A stretch of 64,000 bases of DNA. Origin: Candidatus Avoscillospira avicola (lineage in GTDB: Bacteria > Bacillota > Clostridia > Oscillospirales > Oscillospiraceae). The translations under genes and the position numbers were made by a program. Below the pieces are notes generated by a model, which was given only the letters and a program-made list of their open reading frames with translations, did no database searches and was not told where the DNA came from. Positions 37,644-45,737 of the stretch are shown in pieces; within the stretch, counting starts at the first letter, position 1; every line of letters starts with the position of its first letter. Where the stretch lies: NCBI GenBank assembly GCA_018712245.1, contig DVHE01000014.1, forward strand, positions 1-64,000. The letters are read 5' to 3'.

Positions 37644-38309
37644 ATGGATATTCAAAAGGTAAAAGCCGCCATATTTGACTTGGACGGCACCCTTTTGGAT
37701 ACGTTGGGCGATATCGGCACAGCCGCCAACGAGGCGCTGTGCCGGTATGGCTTGCCTGCGCATCCAATTTCGGAGTACCGCAGCTTGGTGGGCCACGGCA
37801 TTCGGACGCTGTTCCGTCAAGCCGTCCCCGCGAATACATCCGAGGAACTATATGACAAGGCGCTGTCGTTCTATCTCGGCTATTATCCGGAGCATTGCAT
37901 CGTTCACACGGCGTATTTCCCCGGCGTGCAGGAATTTCTGAAGAAACTGGACGCCAGGGGGATCCGCCTGGCCGTGATCTCCAACAAAACCGAAGCCACC
38001 AGCCATAAGATCATCTCGCACTTTTTCCCGGATACCCAGTGGGCCTTTGTCTGGGGGAATAATGGTTCGCGGCCGCTGAAGCCCGCGCTGGACGCGGGGC
38101 GGCTGGCCTGCGAGACGCTGCGGCTGAATCCGGAGGAGATTCTCTATGTGGGCGACGGCGACACGGATATGGAGTTTGCCTCCAAGATGGGCTTCATTGC
38201 CGCCGGCGTCACCTGGGGTTACCGGGACGCGGACGTGCTGCTGGCTGCCGGCGCTGACTTCCTGTCCGGTTCTTTCCGGGCGCTGGAAGAGAAGCTGGGC
38301 CTGATTTAG
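37644..38309 (+). CDS. HAD-family phosphatase (phosphoglycolate phosphatase-like)
   Basis: The 221-residue HAD hydrolase has the nucleophile motif AIFDLDGTLLDT (Asp12, Asp14), a helical cap (about 20-95), motif II VISNKTEA, motif III Lys in RPLKPALD, and motif IV YVGDGDTDMEFA. It resembles Gph or beta-phosphoglucomutase relatives; the substrate is probably a small sugar phosphate or phosphoglycolate-like compound. It follows E1 by six bases and precedes the operon terminator, so it is co-transcribed with the dehydrogenase complex. The Shine-Dalgarno site is weak, so translation may be coupled. Confidence 0.9.
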   Translation: MDIQKVKAAIFDLDGTLLDTLGDIGTAANEALCRYGLPAHPISEYRSLVGHGIRTLFRQAVPANTSEELYDKALSFYLGYYPEHCIVHTAYFPGVQEFLKKLDARGIRLAVISNKTEATSHKIISHFFPDTQWAFVWGNNGSRPLKPALDAGRLACETLRLNPEEILYVGDGDTDMEFASKMGFIAAGVTWGYRDADVLLAAGADFLSGSFRALEEKLGLI

Positions 38310-38338
38310 GCGTTGCAAGCATCCTGCGCATTCAAACA

Positions 38339-38380
38339 TTCGGCAGCGGAGTTGCGGCTCTGCTGCCGAAATCTTTGTTT
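38339..38380 (+). terminator. Terminator of the dehydrogenase-complex operon
   Basis: TTCGGCAGC/GCTGCCGAA stem (38339-38347/38362-38370) followed by ATCTTTGTTT. Confidence 0.8.
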
Positions 38381-38402
38381 ACAAAATTGCTACAATATTC
38401 CC

Positions 38403-38431
38403 TTTCATTTCCGGAAAAAATCGTGTATCAT
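38403..38431 (+). promoter_or_regulatory. Possible promoter of the sulfatase gene
   Basis: TTTCAT (38403-38408), 17-base spacer, TATCAT (38426-38431); weak. Confidence 0.35.
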
Positions 38432-38487
38432 AATGTCTAATGCTTCGCCCGGAATTTGACCTGCGTCGAGGGGAACCGGAATTCTCT

Positions 38488-38505
38488 ATGCCTGCTTGCA
38501 GGCAT
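38488..38505 (+). promoter_or_regulatory. Leader hairpin just before the sulfatase ribosome site
   Basis: ATGCCTGC/GCAGGCAT perfect eight-base stem with a two-base turn. GGAGGG (38510-38515) begins four bases after it, so the hairpin may affect ribosome access. Confidence 0.5.
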
Positions 38506-38521
38506 TCCTGGAGGGAAACGT

Positions 38522-40981
38522 TTGAAACGGTTGCGCTTGTCCTTTGCCTTTTGGCTGGGAACGATTTTGTTTTGGGAACTGACGCTGCATCTGGCAGTGT
38601 TCCAGAGTCTTTCCCGCGGTTTGCCGATGGTGGGCTTTTCCATTGCCGCTGCGGCGCTGGTGTGCCTGCTGACGGCGCTGCCCCGCTGGCCGGGAAAACT
38701 CTTTGCCTGGATCTTGCCGCCGGTTTTGTATTTGGTCTATGCAGTGCAGCTGGTCTATGAAGAGATTTTTGGCTCCCTATTGTCTGTCGCTTTCGTCTCC
38801 ATGGGCGGAGAGGCCATCACGGCCTTTTGGTCCATTTTGATTGCCGCGTTGTGGAAGCGTCTGTGGCTGCTGCTCTTGATGGCGCTGCCGCTGGTGGCGT
38901 TTTACGTGCTGCGGGCGAAAAAACGCTTTCCCACAGCGGAGAGCTGGATGGACTTGGGCGTCGTGCTGGTTGTGGCGGTGGTGGCTGCAGTGGGTACTTG
39001 GGCGGTCCTGCCGCAGTTTGGACCGGGCATCAACGACCCTGCGGCACTCTTCCGCAATCCCACCGCCACGGTGGACCGTTGGACGGAGAACTTTGGCGTG
39101 CTGACTGCCAGCGTGCTGGATGTCAAGCGGCAGGGGAGTGCGGCCCGCGGGGAGATGACAGCCGAACTGACCGATGCTGTGAATCTCGAAGCGGAGGAGT
39201 CACCGGAAGTGGAGCGGAATATCCTGGAGGAAATCGACTTTGATGCGCTGAACGCCGCCACGGACGAAGAGAGCCTCCAGACACTCAACCGCTATTTCTC
39301 ATCCCTGACCGGAACGGCCAAGCACGAATACACCGGATATTTTGAAGGCTACAACCTGATTGTGATCTGCGCGGAGGCGTTCTCCAACTATCTCATCGAT
39401 CCGGAGCTGACGCCCACGCTCTACCGCATGAGCCAGGAGGGCTTCGTCTTTGAAAACTTTTATAATAGCTTTCCCAATCTGACGACCAACGGCGAGTATT
39501 CCCTCTGCATGGGGATGATGCCGGACCTGAGCCGGATGAGCTTCGCTGTGTCCGTGCAGAATTACCTGCCTTATTGTCTGGGAAATGTCTATCAGGCACA
39601 GGGCCTGCCTGCCTATGCCTACCACAACAACGTGGGAACCTTCTATAACCGAATCAACACCCATACCAATATGGGCTACGAGTTCAAGGCCTTGGACTTC
39701 GGCCTGGACATGGAGCCCGGAACGCCGACTTCTGACCTGGAGATGCTGGAGAAGACCGTGGACGACTATCTGACCCAAGAACCCTTCCACGCTTACTATA
39801 TGACTTACTCAGGCCACGCCGAGTACAACTTCACCGACAACGATATGTCGGTGCAGAACGAGGCACTGGTAGAGGGCATCGAGGGCTCCGAAGGCCTTCG
39901 CGCGTATCTCGCCTGCCAGCTGGAGCTGGAGAAGGCCATGACGTATCTTCTGGAGCGGCTGGAGGAGGCCGGGATTGCCGATCGGACCGTGGTGGTTCTG
40001 ACAGGCGATCACATGCCCTACGGCCTCTCGGACGAGGACTATGCCGCGCTGGCCGGCGATGCGACGGAAGAGCCCTTCTGGCAGTATCGCAACAGCTTTA
40101 TCTGCTGGAATGGCGGCATGGACGAGCCGGTGGTGGTGGAGGACTACTGCTGTACCCAGGATATCCTGCCGACGGTTCTCAACTTGATGGGCCTGCCCTA
40201 TGATTCCCGGCTCCTCACCGGACGCGATGTACTGGCACCCGGCACGCACTTGGCTGTTTTGAAGGACAGCAGCTTCCTTACCGATTCCGTGATCTACGAC
40301 GCTGCCTCAGGCACCTTTACCTGGAACGGGGAAGAGGACGAGGCGCTGGCGGAGCAGCTGCTCCAGTCGGTGAGCAATCAGTTTGCCGTGGCCTCGGCCA
40401 TTTTGAGTACCGATTACTACGGCTATGTTTACGACACCCTGGGCCTTGCGAAAGTGGAGGAGACAGGACCGACCTACGCCAGCTACGCCGATATCGAGGG
40501 CAAGTGGTATGAAGATTCGGTGGAACTGCTGACGCTCTATGGCGCTCTCAGCGGCGGCGGCACCGGTAGCTTTGAAGGCGACGAGCCGGCCAGCCGGGCC
40601 GATTTTGTCACCATGATCGCCCGGGCGCTGGGGCAGGGCAGCTCTGCGGACGACGGCGAAATTCCCTTCACCGACGTGCCGGCGGATGCCTGGTACTTTG
40701 CGCCGGTCCAGCTGGCCTGGAAATCCGGCTGGCTGGAGGAGCAGGAGACCTTCCGTCCCCTGGAGACCATCACGGCCAAGGAGGCATGGGGTTTTCTGGC
40801 TACCGTGGGAGAATCCTGCGGCATTGACGACAGTCTCACCTGGGCGCAAGAGGTCTGGGCCGAGGCCGAGGCGCAGCAGCAGGCGGCGCTCCCGGATTGG
40901 GACAATTCCCTTGTCACCCGCGGCGCGGCGGCTTATCTGGCTGCGGCTTTGGTGGAAGTTTTGAACGAAAATGCCATGTAA
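38522..40981 (+). CDS. LtaS-like membrane sulfatase with C-terminal SLH-type region
   Basis: The 819-residue product has about five N-terminal membrane helices (first ~165 residues), then an extracytoplasmic sulfatase/phosphoglycerol transferase domain of the LTA synthase type. Visible landmarks are VICAEAFSNY, the likely nucleophile region NLTTNGEYSLCMGMMPDLS and the metal site LTGDHMPYGL. LTA synthases move glycerophosphate from phosphatidylglycerol to a growing surface polymer. The last 140 residues contain SLH-like repeats (PASRADFVTMIARAL, FTDVPADAWYFAPVQLAWKSGWLE), which bind secondary wall polymers. It starts with TTG six bases after GGAGGG (38510-38515); no ATG fits. Function in wall polymer synthesis is inferred. 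Confidence 0.85.
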   Translation: MKRLRLSFAFWLGTILFWELTLHLAVFQSLSRGLPMVGFSIAAAALVCLLTALPRWPGKLFAWILPPVLYLVYAVQLVYEEIFGSLLSVAFVSMGGEAITAFWSILIAALWKRLWLLLLMALPLVAFYVLRAKKRFPTAESWMDLGVVLVVAVVAAVGTWAVLPQFGPGINDPAALFRNPTATVDRWTENFGVLTASVLDVKRQGSAARGEMTAELTDAVNLEAEESPEVERNILEEIDFDALNAATDEESLQTLNRYFSSLTGTAKHEYTGYFEGYNLIVICAEAFSNYLIDPELTPTLYRMSQEGFVFENFYNSFPNLTTNGEYSLCMGMMPDLSRMSFAVSVQNYLPYCLGNVYQAQGLPAYAYHNNVGTFYNRINTHTNMGYEFKALDFGLDMEPGTPTSDLEMLEKTVDDYLTQEPFHAYYMTYSGHAEYNFTDNDMSVQNEALVEGIEGSEGLRAYLACQLELEKAMTYLLERLEEAGIADRTVVVLTGDHMPYGLSDEDYAALAGDATEEPFWQYRNSFICWNGGMDEPVVVEDYCCTQDILPTVLNLMGLPYDSRLLTGRDVLAPGTHLAVLKDSSFLTDSVIYDAASGTFTWNGEEDEALAEQLLQSVSNQFAVASAILSTDYYGYVYDTLGLAKVEETGPTYASYADIEGKWYEDSVELLTLYGALSGGGTGSFEGDEPASRADFVTMIARALGQGSSADDGEIPFTDVPADAWYFAPVQLAWKSGWLEEQETFRPLETITAKEAWGFLATVGESCGIDDSLTWAQEVWAEAEAQQQAALPDWDNSLVTRGAAAYLAAALVEVLNENAM

Positions 40982-40986
40982 GAAAA

Positions 40987-41022
40987 AGAACCCGGCCCAG
41001 CGCAAAAGCGCCGCCGGGTTCT
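40987..41022. terminator. Hairpin after the sulfatase gene
   Basis: AGAACCCGGC/GCCGGGTTCT outer stem (40987-40996/41013-41022) with an inner GCGC-AAAA-GCGC. There is no T-run on the plus strand; its outer arms are repeated in the hairpin at 41185-41219. Confidence 0.55.
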
Positions 41023-41194
41023 GAGACTGTCAAAAAACTATGATATAGAGCGCTGCAACAGAGCAGCGGGGGGTGTGTGCGGGGGGCAAAGGGCCCCCTG
41101 CGCGTTCAATCAGGTCGTTTTTGCAACTTTTTGAAGTTGCAAAAACGGGGGACAGCGGGGCGAAAATACTTTTTCGACACGCTGAGAACCCGGC
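41013..41194. repeat. MITE-like element with inverted terminal repeats
   Basis: The ends GCCGGGTTCTGAGACTGTCA (from 41013) and, inverted, GCCGGGTTCTCAGCGTGTCG (from 41194 leftwards) match in about 16 of 20 bases and continue AAAAA on both sides. Between them are a perfect 13-base hairpin (41117-41129/41134-41146), a G-rich/C-rich pair near 41075-41093 and no coding capacity. It joins two copies of the same terminator stem, suggesting that it inserted into, or carries, the terminator. Confidence 0.55.
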
Positions 41195-41223
41195 GGCGCG
41201 AAGAGCGCCGCCGGGTTCTTTGG
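41185..41223 (+). terminator. Terminator downstream of the MITE-like repeat
   Basis: Perfect 15-base stem (41185-41199/41205-41219), GAAGA loop, then TTGG; likely the working end of the sulfatase transcript. Confidence 0.65.
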
Positions 41224-41419
41224 CATCTAGCTTTCTATGGCGTTTAGGGCCGCTTCAAAGAACGACTCCCGCATAGCGGGGGCTGCTTTGCATATGAGGG
41301 CCGCCGTCTCTGGCAGCCTGGGGCAGTCCATGCCGCCGTGTCCGCTGCGGCTGTGGGCGGCGGCGGTGATGACGCCGGGGGGGGCGGTTGTCCGGAAAGG
41401 CCCACATAACGCGCCCTCC
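41224..41419. other. GC-rich stretch without a supported gene
   Basis: Between the two terminators lies about 200 bases of GC-rich sequence. A 64-codon minus-strand frame (41227-41421) is open, with only a TTG start that overlaps its own ribosome site, and it lies after the pyk terminator. I see no promoter and no family, so it may be a gene remnant or chance. Confidence 0.4.
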
Positions 41420-41448
41420 AAAAAATGGGGCCGAAGCGTATCGGCCCC
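41420..41448 (-). terminator. Terminator of pyk
   Basis: GGGGCCGA/TCGGCCCC stem (41427-41434/41441-41448), six-base loop, six Ts on the minus strand (complement of 41420-41425). Confidence 0.85.
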
Positions 41449-41462
41449 GAAAATTAGGAAAC

Positions 41463-42878
41463 TCAGGTGTATTGCTCCACCTTGATGAGGTTGGTATTGC
41501 CGGAGGTGCCATTGGTAACGCCGCCGGTGATGACGATTCGGTCCCCGGTAGTCAGCCCCAAGGCGGATTGGGCCAGCTTCTTGGCCGTGTAGAACAGCAC
41601 CTCCGTGGAGGGAAGCTCCTCACACATGATGGGTGTGACGCCCCAGGAGAGGGCCAGCTTCCGCCAGGTCTTCTTGTTGGTAGTCAGGCCCACGATGTCC
41701 ATCGGGGGCCGGAACCGGGAGACCAGCCGTACCGTGCCGCCGGAGAGGGAGCAGGCTACGATGGCCTTGGCGTTGATGTCGATGGCCATGCCGCAGGTGG
41801 CGTGGGAGATGGCGTCGATGATGTTGTGAATCTCAAACTGGTTGGAGTGGAAGCGGCTCTTGAAGTCGATGGCCTGCTCTGTCCACTCGGCGATTTTGGA
41901 CATGGTAGCCACGGCCTCCACGGGATATTTGCCCATGGCGCTCTCGCCGGAGAGCATGATGGCGCTGGTTCCGTCGTACACGGCGTTGGCTACGTCGGAA
42001 ATCTCAGCCCGAGTGGGGCGGGGGTTGTAGATCATGCTCTCGAGCATTTCCGTGGCGGTAATGACCCGCTTGCCCAGCAGGCGGCACTTGGTGATGAGCT
42101 GCTTCTGGATGGCGGGAAGCTGCTCAAAGGGAATTTCCACGCCCATATCGCCGCGGCCGATCATAATGCCCTCGCAGCGCTGGCAGATTTCCTCGATGTT
42201 GTCTACACCGGGCTGGTTTTCGATCTTGGCGATCAGGGCGATGTCGTCGCCGCCGTTGGCGCGGAGGAAGTCACGAACCGCGTCCAGATCCTTGGCGCAG
42301 GAGACGAAGGAGCAGGCGATATAGTCTACCTCGTTGGCTATGCCGAAGAGGATATCCTGCTTGTCCTGTTCGCTGAGGTAGGGCTGGCTGAGAATTTTAC
42401 CAGGGAAACTCATGCTCTTGCGGTCAGAGAGGACGCCGCCGATCTTGGTGGTGCAGTGGATATCTTTGCCCTGAATCTTCTCCACCTGGAAGGAGAGAAG
42501 TCCGTTGTTGAGCAGGATGGTGTCGCCCACCTCCAGGTCGTTTACCAGACCGGGATAGGAGATGGAGACCTCCTTCTGGCTGCCTTTTACGTCCCGAGCC
42601 GTGAAGGTAAAGGGATCGCCGTCCTGCAAGGTAATTTTGCCGCCTTCGAAGGTCTTGATGCGGAATTCAGGACCCTTGGTATCCAGCATGATGGCAATTG
42701 GCAAATTCAAGGCTTCCCGCACCTTTTTGATGGTGCTCATCTTTTTGAAATGTTCCTCGTGGGAACCGTGGGAGAAGTTCAGCCGCGCCACGTTCATGCC
42801 GGCGAGGCATAACTTGGTGAGAACCGCTTCACTTTCACTGGCGGGACCGATGGTGCAGATAATCTTGGTTTTTCGCAT
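41463..42878 (-). CDS. pyk: Pyruvate kinase
   Basis: Pyk makes pyruvate and ATP from PEP. The 471-residue product has KIICTIGPAS at the N-terminus, MNVARLNFSHGSHEEH, the catalytic-lysine/metal block ALIAKIENQPGVDNIEEI, GRGDMGVEIP, and ATEMLESMIYNPRPTRAE. Length fits the compact form; the extra C-terminal PEP-utiliser-like domain found in Bacillus and some clostridia is absent. The start is supported by CAGGAGG seven bases upstream. It is monocistronic between terminators. Confidence 0.96.
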   Translation of the reverse strand: MRKTKIICTIGPASESEAVLTKLCLAGMNVARLNFSHGSHEEHFKKMSTIKKVREALNLPIAIMLDTKGPEFRIKTFEGGKITLQDGDPFTFTARDVKGSQKEVSISYPGLVNDLEVGDTILLNNGLLSFQVEKIQGKDIHCTTKIGGVLSDRKSMSFPGKILSQPYLSEQDKQDILFGIANEVDYIACSFVSCAKDLDAVRDFLRANGGDDIALIAKIENQPGVDNIEEICQRCEGIMIGRGDMGVEIPFEQLPAIQKQLITKCRLLGKRVITATEMLESMIYNPRPTRAEISDVANAVYDGTSAIMLSGESAMGKYPVEAVATMSKIAEWTEQAIDFKSRFHSNQFEIHNIIDAISHATCGMAIDINAKAIVACSLSGGTVRLVSRFRPPMDIVGLTTNKKTWRKLALSWGVTPIMCEELPSTEVLFYTAKKLAQSALGLTTGDRIVITGGVTNGTSGNTNLIKVEQYT

Positions 42879-42936
42879 AGAGGTGCCTCCTGAACTTCGA
42901 TGTACGGGTATTTTGACAGAGCGTAGCCGCCTATAT

Positions 42937-42945
42937 ATTATGCCA
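42937..42945 (-). promoter_or_regulatory. Possible extended -10 promoter of pyk
   Basis: Minus-strand TGG-CATAAT (42937-42945); no good -35 seen. Confidence 0.35.
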
Positions 42946-42998
42946 CAAAATGAGGCGGTTGGGGAGATGAAAAACGGAAAAATATGTTAAGAAAGTGC

Positions 42999-43034
42999 AA
43001 AAAATGGCCTGGAACGAAATCCCAGGCCATTTTT
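42999..43034. terminator. Terminator of the aminotransferase gene, symmetrical
   Basis: AAAAATGGCCTGG/CCAGGCCATTTTT-type stem (43000-43012/43022-43034) with A-run and T-run in the arms, so it can act in both directions. It serves the minus-strand gene ending at 43039. Confidence 0.85.
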
Positions 43035-43038
43035 CCGG

Positions 43039-44235
43039 TCAGAGAATTGCTTTCTGATAGGCCTTGATTCCCAGCGCCAGCAAATCCATGGCACGCGAAA
43101 GGTCTTCTTCTTTGAGAACGTATGCGATGCGGACTTCATTGACGCCGTTGCCGGGTGTTGCGTAGAAGGAGTGCCCGGGAGAGAACATCACAGTCTCTCC
43201 GTGATCTTCAAAGTCGGTCAGAAGCCACTGCTGGAATCGATCCGCGTCGTCGATGGGAAGCGCAGCCATCAGGTAGAAGGCGCCGTCGGGGGTACGGCAT
43301 GTGACGCCGGGGATGGTGCGAAGCTTTTCCATCACGGTGTCCCGCCGGCGCTGGTATTCCAGGCGCATTTCGTCAAAGTAGTGCTGGTCCACCGTGTAAA
43401 GGGCGGCGGCGGCAACTTGATCCAGCGTGGCGACGGACAGGCGGGCCTGGCAGAACTTCATTGCCTCGGCCATCAGAGCCTTGTTTTTGGAGATCAGGCA
43501 GCCAATTCTGGCGCCGCAGGCGGAGAAACGCTTGGAGACCGAGTCAATGATGACCAGGTTCCCGTTGGGATCGTCCAGCGCTCCCATGGTGACAAGGCCC
43601 TCGCCGTTGTAGAAGAACTCCCGGTAGACCTCGTCGCAGATGAGATAGATATCATGTTCCCGGGCGACATCCAGCAGCATCTGCCGCTCCTCCGCCGTCA
43701 GCGTCACGCCGGTGGGGTTGGAGGGGTTGGTAATCATGATGGCTCTGGTGTTTTCGTGGATCAAGGCCTCGATTTTTGCCCGATCGGCGTAGTGATAGCC
43801 CTCCTCCGGGGATGTGGGGATGGGGCAGACGCGGCCGCAGGCCGCGCGGATGAAGGTGGCGTAGTTTGGATAGTAGGGCTCTGGAATCAGCACTTCACTG
43901 CCGGGATCCAGGATGCACTGCATTACAATGCTCAGCGCCTCGGAGCCGCCGGTGGTGGCGAGAATTTCCGACTCGTCGTAATGGGCGCCAAGGCGGGCAT
44001 AGTAAGCCTGTACCGCGTGGAGGTAAGAGGGGACGCCGGGCGACTCGGCATATTCCAACACAGGATCGGCAAAATTGCGCACGGCGTCAAAGTAAACCTG
44101 GGGCGTGGCGATGTCCGGCTGTCCGATATTCAGATGATAAATCTTGCGGCCCTTGGCCTGTGCCTCTACCGCGAAGGGATGGAATTTCCGCATAGGGGAG
44201 AGTTCACAGGTTTGAACGCGCTGAGAGAGTTTCAT
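43039..44235 (-). CDS. Class I/II pyridoxal-phosphate aminotransferase
   Basis: The 398-residue fold-type I enzyme resembles aspartate/aromatic aminotransferases of the AspC/PatA group. It shows YHLNIGQPDIATP at the N-terminus, LATTGGSEALSIVMQCI for PLP phosphate binding, ITNPSNPTGV, ICDEVYREFFYNG, the PLP-lysine block IIDSVSKRFSACGARIG, and the C-terminal substrate Arg in EVRIAYVL. The exact amino donor cannot be decided. GGAGGAACCGCT stands before the ATG. It has its own promoter and a symmetrical terminator and lies downstream of rnfB, from which some read-through is possible. Confidence 0.92.
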   Translation of the reverse strand: MKLSQRVQTCELSPMRKFHPFAVEAQAKGRKIYHLNIGQPDIATPQVYFDAVRNFADPVLEYAESPGVPSYLHAVQAYYARLGAHYDESEILATTGGSEALSIVMQCILDPGSEVLIPEPYYPNYATFIRAACGRVCPIPTSPEEGYHYADRAKIEALIHENTRAIMITNPSNPTGVTLTAEERQMLLDVAREHDIYLICDEVYREFFYNGEGLVTMGALDDPNGNLVIIDSVSKRFSACGARIGCLISKNKALMAEAMKFCQARLSVATLDQVAAAALYTVDQHYFDEMRLEYQRRRDTVMEKLRTIPGVTCRTPDGAFYLMAALPIDDADRFQQWLLTDFEDHGETVMFSPGHSFYATPGNGVNEVRIAYVLKEEDLSRAMDLLALGIKAYQKAIL

Positions 44236-44288
44236 AGCGGTTCCTCCTTAGGGTCACGCCGCACTGCGGCGCAACGCGATTAAGGATC

Positions 44289-44317
44289 ATTATACACCAT
44301 GGAGGAAGGATTTGCAA
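44289..44317 (-). promoter_or_regulatory. Sigma-A promoter of the aminotransferase gene
   Basis: Minus-strand TTGCAA (44312-44317), 17-base spacer, TATAAT (44289-44294). The -35 lies in a small inverted repeat TGCAATT/AATTGCA (44313-44319/44332-44338). Confidence 0.8.
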
Positions 44318-44342
44318 TTGTCTGCGGGAAGAATTGCAGATT

Positions 44343-45131
44343 TTAGCACAGTTTGTAAAGGCAGCCCATCGGGCAGGCCTCCACGCAGGCGCCGCAGCCG
44401 GTGCAGCGGCCCGAATCGAGAACCGCCAGATTGTTTTTCACGGTAATGGCGCCGCTGGAACAGGCCTTTTCACATTTTTTGCACCCGATGCAGCCGACGC
44501 CGCAGGCCATCTTGGCAACGGCGCCCTTGTCCTGGCTGCTGCATCCTACCACGATCTTGGCTGCGGCGGGAATCAGGGAAATGAGATGATTGGGGCAGAC
44601 CTTCGTGCAGATGCCGCAGCCGGTGCAGAGCGTCCGGCTGACGCTGGCCAGGCCTTCCGCCACGGAGATGGCGCCGTTGGGGCAGGCCTTGGCGCAGTCG
44701 CCGTAACCAAGGCAGCCGTAGGAGCAGCGTCCGTCGCCGGCAAACATCAAGTTCACGCCGGCGCATGTGGCGATGCCAGCATACTCGCATTTTTTCCCCG
44801 AATGAACCAGGCCGCCGTGGCAGCCGATATAGGCCCGCACCTCTGTCACGTCGCCGGCGTCCACCCCCAGCACAGCCGCCACGGCCGCAGCGGCGTCAGC
44901 CCCGCCGGGCACGCAGAGATTGGGGGCCGCCTCTCCCGCGGCAAGCGCCTGGGCATAGCCGTCGCAGCCGGCAAAGCCGCAGGCGCCGCAGTTGGCACCG
45001 GGGAGGCAGGCGCGAACCTGGACATAGGTTTCGTCCACCGGGACGGCCATAAACTTGGAGGCTGCCACCAGCATCCCAGCGGCCAGCAGGCCGATGACGG
45101 TGACGGCGATCACGGGAATGAGAATTTCCAT
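44343..45131 (-). CDS. rnfB: Rnf complex ferredoxin-like subunit RnfB
   Basis: RnfB takes electrons from reduced ferredoxin and passes them through iron-sulfur clusters. The 262-residue product has an N-terminal membrane anchor (about 4-24), the Fe4-type CLPGANCGACGFAGCDGYA motif, and several CxxCxxCxxxC ferredoxin motifs (CSYGCLGYGDCAKACP, CTGCGICTKVCP, CIGCKKCEKACS, CTGCGACVEACP), for a rich cluster chain. Last gene of the Rnf operon. Confidence 0.96.
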   Translation of the reverse strand: MEILIPVIAVTVIGLLAAGMLVAASKFMAVPVDETYVQVRACLPGANCGACGFAGCDGYAQALAAGEAAPNLCVPGGADAAAAVAAVLGVDAGDVTEVRAYIGCHGGLVHSGKKCEYAGIATCAGVNLMFAGDGRCSYGCLGYGDCAKACPNGAISVAEGLASVSRTLCTGCGICTKVCPNHLISLIPAAAKIVVGCSSQDKGAVAKMACGVGCIGCKKCEKACSSGAITVKNNLAVLDSGRCTGCGACVEACPMGCLYKLC

Positions 45132-45143
45132 CCTGTCGCCCCC

Positions 45144-45737
45144 TTATCCGAAGAGATTGGTGATGATTCCGGCGAAACCAAAGAAGGAGAGGGACACGAT
45201 GGCCGCGGAGATCAGCGTGATGGGCAGACCTTCAAAGGACTTGGGCGGTTTCGCCACGGCCACCCGGGAGCGAACACCGGAGAAGAGGACCATGGCCAGG
45301 AAGAAGCCCAGGCCGCAGCCCAGCGAGGTCAGCATGGAGTCTATAAAGCCGAGGCCGTCGCGGATGTTGTTGACCGTGACGCCCAGCACGGCGCAGTTGG
45401 TGGTGATGAGCGGGAGATACACGCCCAGGGAGGCGTGTAGTGCCGGGAGATAGCGCTTGAGAATGATCTCCACCAGCTGCACCAGCGCCGCGATGACCAG
45501 AATGAAGACCACCGTCTCCATGTACGTAAAGTCGATCCAGCCGCTGAGCAGGTAGTGGTAGATGGGCCAGGTGACGGCGGTGGCCAGGAGCTGGACGAAG
45601 ATGACGGCCAGAGACATCCCGGTAGCCTGATCCAGCTTTTTGGACACGCCCAGGAAGGGACAGATACCCAGGAACTTCACCAACACATAGTTGTTGGTGA
45701 TGGCGGCGGTGAGGATGGTGACAAGCACGGCCTTCAC
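45144..45737 (-). CDS. rnfA: Rnf complex membrane subunit RnfA
   Basis: The 197-residue protein has six membrane helices, with RnfA/E features ITNNYVLVKFLGICPFLGVSK near the start and LPLITTNCAVLGV in the fourth helix; the two Cys residues bind the membrane [2Fe-2S] cluster shared with RnfE. It starts with GTG overlapping the rnfE stop (GTGA) and is twelve bases from rnfB. Confidence 0.96.
   Translation of the reverse strand: MKAVLVTILTAAITNNYVLVKFLGICPFLGVSKKLDQATGMSLAVIFVQLLATAVTWPIYHYLLSGWIDFTYMETVVFILVIAALVQLVEIILKRYLPALHASLGVYLPLITTNCAVLGVTVNNIRDGLGFIDSMLTSLGCGLGFFLAMVLFSGVRSRVAVAKPPKSFEGLPITLISAAIVSLSFFGFAGIITNLFG

Noticed and set aside
35343-37820. 825-codon open frame on the minus strand opposite the fused E1 gene
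   Set aside because: It mirrors the biased, GC-rich codons of E1, which has clear family motifs; the mirror product has no recognisable domain and low-complexity Gly/Val/His content.
41227-41421. 64-codon minus-strand open frame
   Set aside because: Its start would be TTG inside its own ribosome site, it lies after the pyk terminator, has no promoter, and matches no family I know.
43039-44235. Aminotransferase as last gene of the Rnf operon
   Set aside because: It has a good promoter of its own (44289-44317) and a functional link to Rnf is not evident.
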